Assembly (NCBI GenBank): GCA_949358305.1
Contig: OX442317.1
Location: forward strand, 4,282,186 to 4,346,185
Direction: 5' to 3'
DNA length: 64,000 bases
From: Strigamia acuminata
Taxonomy: Eukaryota; Arthropoda; Chilopoda; Geophilomorpha; Linotaeniidae
Part shown: one piece after another, positions 49,135 through 60,000 of the stretch
Layout: every line of letters begins with the position of its first letter
Position numbering within the stretch: the first letter of the stretch is position 1
The notes under the pieces: model-generated
The model's input: only the letters and a program-made list of their open reading frames with translations
What the model was told of the DNA's origin: nothing
Database searches by the model: none
Program-made: the position numbers and the translations under genes

Positions 49135-50821
49135 TTACATTATTTTGAATTTGTTAATAAAATGATGCCATGAAAGTAACTGTGGTTTCTTTTGTGGCGT
49201 TGACGGGGATTGAGAGGGGTCTCCAGAATTGCCAATTGTAGAACACTGCAATGAAACGAGAGAAAAATTTGAGTGGTTTTCTAATTTGTGGAAATGATTT
49301 GAATGGAGGAGCGTACAAATATCTTTGGTTTGTAGGACGATGGAGATGGATGAGCACATTGATTGACATTGAGGCGAGGGTTCCAAAATGACCAGGCGAT
49401 GACCGTATCCTTGTGTTAACCACACGTTAGCGAAATCGGTCAATGGCTACATTTAAGAAAAACAAATTTAGTTTGTTGAATATCATGTTCACGGATCACG
49501 GTGTGTAAAGTGCTAGTTTACACGTGAATTTCTATTTTAATCGGTTGTTTTACGGGTAGTTTTTCATCAAATTGTTTGTTTTAGGCGTAAATTTTCATTA
49601 AATTGGGTGTTTTAGGTGGAAATTTACATAAAATTGGTTGTTTTAGGTGGAAATTTACATAAAATTGGGTGTTTTAGGTGGAAATTTACATAAAATTGGG
49701 TGTTTTATGTGGAAATTTACATAAAATTGGGTGTTTTATGTGGAAATTTACATAAAATTGCTTGATTCAGGTGTAATTTTACATAAAACTGCTTGTTTCA
49801 CGTGTAATTTTATATTAAATTAGTTGTTTTTAGTTGTAAATTTACATTAAATGTTTTTTTTGGGATTTATTTACTATTTTACTTTCCAGTTCTGTTCGTA
49901 CCATTGAATATGCCTCGGCTTGCGGTCCGTCGAGAAACAGAAATTTTTGCAATGCGACTTCCGTTTTCTCCGGCACAAAAGCCGGCCGAGGAAATATCCG
50001 TCTTAATACGTGCGTTGAAGCCACTTTATTCAACGACCACTGACAATGCAGTAAAGGGTCGAGTGGTAGTTTATTAAAGAGTTGAGCCGCTTCGCTGATG
50101 GCCGGAATATTCGACGTGAATCTGAATGTCCCGCCGTCCAAAGGAGTCTGGTTTTCCACGTATAATTTCTTCAGGCTTTCCATGGAAATTGCAGATGGCG
50201 ATGCTTCCTTTGAGAAACAATATCAATCACCTTTTTCACATATTTTTATAAACATTTAATACCCGTAAAACAAATGGGATACCCGAATGTGTGTAACTCG
50301 AGGTCAAGTTCTGGAATCCGCTCAGATCCATCACGAAATTGATCTGTTGACATGGCCAGCAATCGAGTTCTGGTTCCTTGTACAAAGGGTTGGCTATTAA
50401 ACACGATTCTTGGTATAAATGACCTGTAAAAATGTAAATATTTATTTGTTTACAGTTTTGTTTACACTCGTGATGACTTACTAGTGTGGAAAATATCGTG
50501 AATTGGTAGTGTACACAGTCGCAATAGTCTCATGAAAGGATAAATTAATCCTTGTACGTATCTGCTGAAAAATCTTTTGGTTGGATTGTGACATGATAGT
50601 AAGAAATAAATTACACTTGTAAGTATTAACACGAGGATGAATGATTTGATGATCAGTTTGATGAATCTAAGGATTTTTGTGCCCAAATTGTTCGTTTCGA
50701 ATGAGCGTTGGATGCATTCGTCGATTTGTTGGTCTGAAAATCCATTCAGTCGAGCGAAATTGCGCAGATTGTTGATTTCTGCTCGGAAATGTTCTTCTCC
50801 TCCTAGAAAGGAGGCGGCCAT
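49135..50821 (-). CDS. C6orf89 (BRAP)-like single-pass membrane protein
   Basis: Minus-strand exons 50821-50482, 50423-50263, 50207-49902 and 49446-49135 join to 372 residues. Similarity to vertebrate C6orf89 runs along the protein: an N-terminal helical segment (FARLNGFSDQQIDECIQRSF), one transmembrane helix at about 60-80 (IIKSFILVLILTSVIYFLL), then LLRLCTLPIHDIF, the paired-Cys motif LDCWPCQQ, WSLNKVASTHVLRRIFP, and a final ILEPSPQCQSMCSS. In vertebrates C6orf89 is a Golgi/cytoplasmic type II protein linked to bombesin-receptor signalling and histone deacetylase activity; its molecular role is unsettled. The ATG at 50821 sits in a good Kozak context (CCAACATGGCC) just after an acceptor-like CTACAG, so a 5' UTR intron is likely. 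The donor at 49901 is a weak GTACGA. A stronger-looking GTAAAA nearby gives an immediate stop in the last exon. Confidence 0.78.
49540..49860. repeat. Tandem array, unit about 32-33 bp, in the C6orf89-like gene
   Basis: GGTGGAAATTTACATAAAAT followed by TGGGTGTTTTA is repeated about nine times with drift at the edges. It fills most of the last intron (49447-49901). Confidence 0.9.
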
Positions 50822-51251
50822 GTTGGTGGGGGGTCTACGGATGCCTGTAGGAGACAACTCATCTCATATTTAGTCATTTTTATACTTTGTATTTCGTTTT
50901 TTAAATGAAATGTTTCATTTGTTTGAAAATTTAATCAAGTGTCAAGGTTTTGAAAGTTGAAAGTAGTTAATTTTAATTTTTTTTACGCGACTCCCTCTCG
51001 GCATCCGTAGGAATAGGAACAGCCAGTATGTGCGTCATAATTTTGACCTATAAACGAAGAGCCGTTTAATTACAGGGAATTATATGTTGATTATAGGATA
51101 TTTTATTTAGAATTATTGAGGTTTTGTATTGTGTTAAATGTGGTCAATAAAAAAAATGTTACGTGTGGAAGTGTGTATTTATTTTTGTAAAATTGTGAGA
51201 AATTTAAGGGAGTTTTAATAATAATGAATCGAGTTACACTTATTGAGTAAT

Positions 51252-51670
51252 TTAATCATAAATGCATTTATTTTGAGCACAACAGTCGGGATAAGGTAAA
51301 TTTGGGTTCGCTGGAATGCGACAGCCTTTTTCCACTGCACCGCAACTACAAATAAAATTAAACCGGGTTAAAACGTTTAAAGTAAAATGAACATTTTGGC
51401 AACCTGTTAATTTCCAGGTACAAATTGTTGCGTTTTTTAATGCAGATCACTTCTTTGCAGCTGGAAATATAAGTTCTGTCTCCAGGTGGTATGTAAATTT
51501 TTTTCTTGGCGTAGTAACATTTTCCAGAACGGACTAAATTTATATTTGTTCAATTCTGATAAAATTTATATTAAAGATTAATAATTACCCGTGGCTTGAC
51601 CGAACATTCGAGCTGATAAAACGCCATTTATCAATAAGATAAGCAAAATCGAGACGAAAATAAACTGCAT
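51252..51670 (-). CDS. Secreted single-domain von Willebrand C (SVWC/Vago-type) peptide
   Basis: Minus-strand exons 51670-51589, 51533-51404 and 51345-51252; 101 residues. The first about 20 residues are a clear signal peptide (MQFIFVSILLILLINGVLSA). The mature part has exactly eight cysteines in the SVWC pattern: GKCYY, ISSC, EVIC, SCGAVEKGCR, then the hallmark LPYPDCCAQNKC near the C terminus. SVWC proteins are small extracellular factors known mainly from arthropods. Members such as Vago are induced by viral infection, nutrition or stress and can act as cytokine-like signals. The acceptor and donor phases agree across all three exons. The gene lies between the C6orf89-like and NACHT genes on the same strand. 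Whether it is Vago-like or another SVWC paralogue cannot be decided here. Confidence 0.88.
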
Positions 51671-51887
51671 GTTTGACGTTATTTTTGTGTGTACAATGAG
51701 TGAAATTAACCTTGGACTTTGACGAACCTCTGCGTTTTCAAGAATTGTGTAACAAAACAAGTTTTTCAGTAAACAGCGGTGACACTACAAAATTAACAAA
51801 CCGATATAATTTGTATTTAAACTAAACATTAATGTGAGATAATTACCTGGAAACGAAAACACGCGTCACGTGTAATAAAGAGAATTA

Positions 51888-52012
51888 AATGACAATTTCA
51901 ATACGCGATTTCTACCAAAGGTCTTTCTACCGTTTCCGGTCGTACTCATCTTCAGTGGTTGTACAACCTTTGGCAAAAATTGCGTATTGAAATTCTCATC
52001 TAATACTCTTTA
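51888..52012. mobile_element. Palindromic TTAA element C, copy 2
   Basis: A diverged, opposite-orientation copy of 40359-40501: TTAAATGACAATTTCAATACG at the left (21st base is variable) and the matching inverted end near 52008. The spacer has CATCTTCAGTGGTTG. Its right half is repeated at 62236-62277 as part of the larger duplication. Confidence 0.65.
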
Positions 52013-54000
52013 TATATATATAATATAATACTCTTTGGGGCCCCACAATAACTAAATCCGGCTCTGCGTGTCACACATGTTTTTTAAATTCAATTTTCCG
52101 TATATTTTATCTGAATTTTTTTAATATCACGTTTTGAAAAAAGATGCTTACTTTTCTCGTGTTTTTCATTTCTTTTTAGTATTATTCAGCAGTTAGGGTG
52201 GTATTGAATGTTCGGTTTATACTCAAGCTGTTTGGCCGAGACGAATATTCAACTAAATTTATAATAAAATGTTTGACATTTAAAAATGTCACATGGCCAT
52301 AGTGTATGCCATGGCTAAGGCAATGTCGTGAGTGTGTGTAGTGCAGCCTGCAGATGTCAAGGAGTGGGCAGATACACATGAGCCCCCAAAAAATTATTTC
52401 CTTTACCTAGACTGATCAGTTTTATTTTCAACTAACAAATTCTCCACATTTGCAAACTTTTTTAAATTTTTATTTCATAAATTTTCTTTTATTTTTTTAC
52501 ACTTCTGCCAGAAACCTAGGCCATCTATTTGATAAAAGTGGCTATTTCTAGATAGATCTTGAAGAATGATTAATATTTAATGACAATAATGGCACTTTCA
52601 AACACATGGTTTTTCTACCAAAGGCCTTTAGGTATTGCAATCTTTACATTTTGTATTTTAAGCCACACACATTGAAACAGATGCTTAGTAGATTGATGTT
52701 GGTAATTAGTTAACATAAACATAAAAAGTGCAAAACTAAGGAAGTAATAGTGCAAAGTGGGTCGCGACAACCTCCATAAGCTTAGGGAATGTCCATAAAA
52801 CCAATTCTGGTACCTCGATAAACATATGTGGGAAGAAATAACATTTCTCGTCGAGACAGGTAATCGGCTTAGAGAACAATCCGAGAGCAGCTTAATTAAC
52901 AAATCAAAACGTAAAGCGAATCGTGCATCACATGAATTAATTGTAGGTAACAACCAATCCAAATTGAATCGCATTAGATTAGCCAGAAAAGGCATTGCAT
53001 TTGATTTTCCTTCAGTCGCGATGAAATGGTCTAGAAGTCGTTTCAAGTCGTGTTGTTTGAATTCATATTCGTTTAATTTAAAGTCCAGCCACATGGCAAA
53101 TGCAGCCGCAAATTCGAGAATCGACAGGTCCAACGCTTCGTAATAATTTTCTATTCTGTAGAATTTCCTTTCTTTGTAGTTCGATAGAAATCCACATTCA
53201 TACATTATTTTTGTCACATCATTGCTTTCAATCGGTGAATGTGCGGAGACTATTTTGTCCACTGCAAACTTTCCAAACTCTCTAAATTGTAACTGAATAT
53301 CATTGGCTGATGAATTTAATCTAAACAGGTCGATATCACGTTCTCTGCGAGTGTGCCTCAAAATACAATTAAACATTTCTGTTAAAAACTCCGTTTTCGG
53401 TGGTAATTCTCTTAATTTTTCCATTATTACCGGTAGCGCCATTAGAAGTAACGGGGAATCGAACAACTTTAACTGCGGTTGGAAATGTTCGATGATATCG
53501 TGGACAGTTGGTTCTGAGAAGAAATTTTTCAAGAATATCTGCTTGATTTCGACGCTTTGAGCTCCTAATATGCTTATCTGCTTATCGTAGAAATTGTTGG
53601 ACAAAGTGGGTAGTCCGAACACCTGCAAACACTCTTGTTCACTTAATATGAACAGATCGGTTCTGCAGAACACCACAACCGTGACTTGTTTGAATTTTTG
53701 TTTGTATAATATTTGCACAATTTCGGCTCTTTTGTCGTGGGGAACTTGATCCAATCCGTCAAATATGAAGAGAGTATTTTTCGCGTGGGTGTTAACTATG
53801 TGAAGAACATCACGACAGTCACATCCATTTCCTATTGCTTCAATCGCTTCAGTGATTCGTTGTACTTGGTTTAAAGAAAAGAAGAAGACCAGTTTGAAAT
53901 GTTTGATGTATTTCTCATTTCTTGCCCAGTCGAACGCAAGTTTGGCGGCCAATGTGGTCTTTCCAAATCTAGGCTGGCCTTCGATTAATATGCGCAATGA
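51963..54000. repeat. Segmental duplication, copy 1 (NACHT gene 3' half)
   Basis: From TTTGGCAAAAATTGCG near 51968 the sequence is closely matched by 62236 to the window end, through the 3' flank and into the NACHT coding exon. Identity is high throughout, with small indels. The right limit is set by the end of the window, not by a visible boundary. Confidence 0.88.
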
Positions 54001-57000
54001 TTTCTCCGAATTGACGCGGTTGAAAATTTCATTCAGTTCTATTGATTCGTTCGATTGATTGAGTTGCGGTGGAACAAAATATTCCGCCATTGGCAAATCA
54101 AATGCGCCTTCTAGCGTGGGCAACTTAACATGTTTGTACAGTTGTTGCAGTTTTTCTTTTAAGACATGGTATGATGTATCAGGTGTCACCCAACGGCTAA
54201 TCCAAGATACAAGTGAATTTGGATTCCTTTCTCTGGTTTCTCTTAGAATTTCTTGTCTGGTTACTTTTTGGATTTCTTCTCTGATTACTTTTTGGATTTC
54301 TTCTCTGATTACTTTTTGGATTTCTTCTCTGATTTCTCTTTTAATGTCTTTTCTGGGGTTTCTTGTTGTTTCTTCAGCTTCTCCTATAAGTAAATAAATA
54401 AAAAGTATAAGGCAGATTGAAACTTTGCTGAAACTTGTGAAATCAATGGGTGCGTTCAGTTCTGGTTGGGTAAGTGACAAATTAATCCGTTTATTTATGA
54501 CCACTGAAATGGCGTTGGTTGAGGTATTGCTTCTCCCAACAATAAGGGGTTTCATTAAATGAGTAATTAGTTGATTACTTGGATTACTTTGATTAGTCGA
54601 TTACTTGATGTGTCATGTGACTGGATTCAACCAATCCCAAGAATAATCATTTCATTAAATAAGCAACTAATCAAGTAATCACCCCAAACCATGATTTTCT
54701 GCTGACTTGGGCCGATTATAAGTGCTCTCTCTCCTGAAACCAACATGGTGGCACCAGACTCGCTTAAACTACACAAGGTCATAATATAAAAAAGTCTGCT
54801 CAGTTTAGGTTAAACTGAACACATGAAACGAGTTAGGTAGTTGCAATTTTTTTTTGTCGGAAATTTTTTTAAACAATTGCAACGTATTTAGGTTACAATT
54901 TAAACAATTCCGCCCATCGGTGCAATAATTACGTAAAGGTGACTAAGATAAATTGGATAGTACTAATTTGATCGTGCTCTACAACTTTGTAATCGAAAAT
55001 TTTTCTCTAACCTGATTCGTTTAAAAGTTAGAAAGTGAATGACTCTGAAAATGGCCTTCAAGGTCAAATTTGATGACATCATTAAATTGCTTTCACCCAA
55101 CTTCCTTCAAAGTTTCATCAAAGTTGGCCTAGATGCAATTGCGTAAGAAATATTTTTGATGGGAACAGACTTTTCTTCCACCTTGTATATTAAATATACT
55201 CCGTATTAAATATTATATTATATTATATTATATAATATTTGTTATAATTTGTTATATATTATTATACTCCGTATTATATTAAATATGTTAATATTTAATA
55301 TTTAATATACAGTACAGTGGGGGGCAAAAGTAAGTTTACAAACGCATCGTGTTGATTCTCCCGGCTGTATCTCAGGAAAAAAGAGGAAAATAAATGAAAT
55401 TTTAACTGGTTGCTTGTATAACATCCTACTTTACATTTTTATACAATTTTGTATTATACAAGTAAGCTTAAATCAAAATTTTTTTTTTGGGGGGGGGGGG
55501 TGAGTTTTGTTACGTAATATTCTAGGGGGGGTTTGTGGATTTGTTGCAACCTTGTTACAGGGGGGGAGGGGGTCTAAAAATCGAAAAATCAGCGTTGTGT
55601 AATTTATGGATGGCCCCTAATCAGATTTTTGTTGGGCCCTCAATAATTGAGTGATTACGATTATTGCAATAATCAACTAATTACAATAATCGCTCATTTG
55701 ATGAAACCCCTAAGTCAAAATGGTGGCTAAGAAATAAGCGTATAAAAATCTTAAGGTCTCTTCGGCTCACAAGAAAAGCATCCGAGTGATGTAAGCTTAA
55801 TTGTCCAGATATGAAAATGGCATTTCGAACTCTGTACAGTCGAAACTCTTTATAACGAATCGCGATATAACGAATTATTGATATAACGAATTGTTAAGAA
55901 TGACTTGGTTGGCCAGCCATAGAACACCATGTTAAATATTTTCGTTATAACGAATTTCAATATAACGAATTATTCGTTATAACAAACAAGTTTTCATGTA
56001 CACTGTAATACCAACAAGCCCTCGTTATAAAGAATTTTCAAAACTGATCACATGACTCACAACATCCTATGCCCTTTTTAGGAACACATTTAGAAAAAAT
56101 GAAAAATTTTCTGTTTTAAAATGGCTGCCAAATGAAAAGAAATTTTGATTTAGGACAAGTTGAACATTTTTAATGCCATTCAAGAAGCTACCAATTGTAG
56201 CAGTTGAGTTTAATTTGTCCAGTTTTACAATTTCAACAGTTTTTAAGAATCGGGATAAAATTAACATGATTTTATGAATAAATAATGTTGTTTATGATGA
56301 AATTTTTTTTTTTCAGCTAATTTGTTTTGACGAATTCTCGTTATAACGAATCGATTTGTCCGGTCCCTTGCGATTCGTTATAAGAGTTTCGACTGTATAA
56401 TGGTTTTAGTTTCAAATGAAAATTTGAATTAGTTATAGAGTAATTATATTTTCAAAAGTGCCAGATTTCTGTGTCTCACCCTGTATACGTAGTGAATTTA
56501 TTGCAATTGCCACTGGACTTACGAATTGAACATGCAAAATTGTTATTTAGGAAATTATCTGAAGTTATCAATACCGGTGTGTGCATTTGGTTGACAAAGC
56601 ATGCGTTCATTCGGGTCACTACAAAACACAGGGTACACCCCAAATGGGGTACCCCATGGGATATACCCCTAAGTCCTGGAATGTGTAATAAATAAAAAAA
56701 ATTACTAAAATAATTGAAATAAAAATTAAAAAAAAAAAAATTAATTACATACAAAAATATGACATTACATGTTAGAAATTACAAAAATCAATTTTTTGAC
56801 TCAAAAATCAATTATTTGACTAAAAAATCGTTTATTTGACTAAAAAAATCGATAATTTGACTCAAAAATTGATTATTTTATTCAACAGTAAATCTTTAAA
56901 AAACATTACAGATCGATATAAAAAATTCATAAAAATGGAGAAAAAACGATAAAAATCGGTAAAAATCGATAAAAATCGGTAAAAATCGATAAAAATTGAT

Positions 57001-60000
57001 AAAAATCGGTAAAAATCGATAAAAATCGGTAAAAATCGGTAAAAATCGATAAAATCTGTAAAAATCGGTAATAATCATTTAAAAATCGGTAAAAATTGAT
57101 AAAAATCGGTAAAAATCGATAAAAATTGGTAAAAATCGATAAAATCGGTAAAAATCGATAAAATCGGTAAAAATCGATAAAATCGGTAAAAATCGATAAA
57201 ATCGGTAAAAATCGATAAAATCGGTAAAAATCGATAAAATCGGTAAAAATCGATAAAATCGGTAAAAATCGATAAAATCGGTAAAAATCGATAAAATCGG
57301 TAAAAATCGATAAAATCGGTAAAAATCGATAAAATCGGTAAAAATTGATAAAATCGGTAAAAATCGATAAAATCGGTAAAAATTGATAAAATCGGTAAAA
57401 ATCGATAAAATCGGTAAAAATCGATAAAAATCGAAAAAAAAACGAGAAAAATTGATAAAAATCGGTAAAAATCGATAAAAATCGGTAAAAATCGATAAAA
57501 ATCGATAAAAATCGGTAAAAATTGGTAAAAATCGATAAAATCGGTAATAATCATTTAAAAATCGTTAAAAATCGATAAAAATCGGTAAAAATCGATAAAA
57601 ATCGGTAAAAATCGATAAAATCGTTAATAATCATTTAAAAATCGATAAAAATCGGTAAAAATCGATAAAATCGGTAAAAATCGATAAAATTGGTAAAAAT
57701 CGATAAAATCGGTAAAAATCGATAAAATCGGTAAAAATCGATAAAATCGGTAAAAATCGATAAAAATCGGTAAAAATCAATAAAAATCGATAAAAATCGG
57801 TAAAAATTAATAAAAATCGATAAAATCGGTAATAATCATTTAAAAATCGTTAAAAATCGATAAAAATCGTTAAAAATCGATAAAAATCGGTAAAAATCGA
57901 TAAAAATCGGTAAAAATCGATAAAAATCGGTAAAAATCGATAAAATCGTTAATAATCATTTAAAAATCGGTAAAAATCGATAAAAATTGGTAAAAATCGA
58001 TAAAATCGGTAAAAATCGATAAAATCGGTAAAAATCGATAAAATCGGTAAAAATCGATAAAATCGGTAAAAATCGATAAAATCGGTAAAAATCGATAAAA
58101 TCGGTAAAAATCGATAAAATCGGTAAAAATCGATAAAATCGGTAACAATCGATAAAATCGATAAAATCGGTAAAAATCGATAAAATCGATAAAATCGGTA
58201 AAAATCGATAAAATCGGTAAAAATTGATAAAATCGGTAAAAATCGATAAAATCGGTAAAAATCGATAAAAATCGAAAAAAAAACGAGAAAAATTGATAAA
58301 AATCGGTAAAAATCGATAAAAATCGGTAAAAATCGATAAAAATCGATAAAAATCGGTAAAAATTGGTAAAAATCGATAAAATCGGTAATAATCATTTAAA
58401 AATCGTTAAAAATCGATAAAAATCGGTAAAAATCGATAAAAATCGGTAAAAATCGTTAAAATCGTTAATAATCATTTAAAAATCGGTAAAAATCGATAAA
58501 AATCGGTAAAAATCGATAAAATCGGAAAAAATCGATAAAAATCGATAAAAATCGGTAAAAATTGATAAGACCGATTTTTATCGTTTTTTCTCCATTTTTC
58601 TCGATTTTTACAGGTTTTTATCGTTTTTTTCTCCATTTTTATCGATTTTTTATATCGATCTGTAATGTTTTTTAAAGATTTATTGTTGAATAAAATAATC
58701 AATTTTTGAGTCAAATAATTGTTTTTGAGTCAAATAATCGATTTGTGAGTCAAAAAATTGATTGATGTGATTTTTGTGATGTTTGACACCAGCGGGCCTT
58801 TCTCAGACCGCAGGCAGATCTCCAATAGAGTGCTGTGGGTGCACAATGAGAGGAAATATCAATACAGAATGTGTAAATAAAAATAATTTGAGAAAAAACA
58901 CGCATTTGAAAACTAATTTGCACTAAACAACCAGTGCAACTGGTAGTGTAAATTTCAAGTTAAACAACCCAATTTTCGAGTTTAAAAATAAATTTCTGTG
59001 CAAATTTCAGTGTAAATAAGTGTAAATAAATCAGCCCAAATAATAACCATAGTCAAAATTGTTATTGTTTACACTTAAAAAACAGGCGCGTTCAATTTCA
59101 ACTTGTGAAATTATAAAAACTTGGTTATAATTATAAATGTAAGTTTATTTAAATTATTTATATTATTATTATTCATTTAAGAACGAGGAATCGGCCGAAC
59201 GTCGGCCGTATTCGATCGCACAAATGCGGCCGAATACTGGCCGCATTCGATTGCACAAATGCGGCCGAATATTGGCTGCATTCGATCGCACAAATGTGGC
59301 CCAACACCGGCCGCATTCGATCGCACAAATGTGGCCAATGTTCGACCGCATTCGATCGCACAAATGTGGCCCAACACCGGCCGGTGCGATCGCACAAATG
59401 CGGCTAATAACTGCTACAAAATTGTTCTTCTTGTGCGATCGAGTGCGGTCGGTGTTCGGCCACATTTGATCGCACAAATGCGGCCGAACATCGACAGCAT
59501 TCGATTGCACAAATGAGGCCGAACATTGGCCACATTCGATCGCACAAATGCGGCTAATAACTGCTACAAAATTGTTCTTACCATCGAAATCGTAGGAACC
59601 GATCTAACGAAAATCCAAGATGGCTGCCAGCAAAACCTGATTTAAACAAGAAAACTCGTTGAACGGAGATTTTAAACGTAAACGTGCCGTACAGGCCGTT
59701 TCCGTTTAACCAGTTTACACGACATTTACACGAATTAATTCGTGTAAATGTCGTGTGAAAACGAGTGTAAACACGTTTACACTCGTTTTAATGACTTTTC
59801 GAATGCGCCTACTGTTTCAAAAAAACAAATTATTTGAGAAAAAACAAATTATTTGAGAAAAAACAAATTATTTGAGAAAAAACAAATTATTTGAGAAAAA
59901 AACAAATTATTTGAGAAAAAACAAATTATTTGAGAAAAAACAAATTATTTGAGAAAAAACAAATTATTTCAGGAAAAAACAAATTATTTCAGAAGGAAAC

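Noticed and set aside
54384-54555. Extended N terminus of the NACHT exon with a hydrophobic segment (CLILFIYLLIG)
   Set aside because: The segment is the intron's polypyrimidine tract read in frame. A canonical TTATAG acceptor joins in phase to the exon at 60561-60771. The start also overlaps the PIF/Harbinger-like end.
56896-58714. Long open frames of FYRF/IDFYRF type on the minus strand
   Set aside because: They are translations of the 19-bp satellite and are open only because the unit has no stop in that frame.
59169-59516. Open frames on both strands with RSNAA/HLCDRM repeats
   Set aside because: They are products of the 38-bp tandem array, open in several frames at once.
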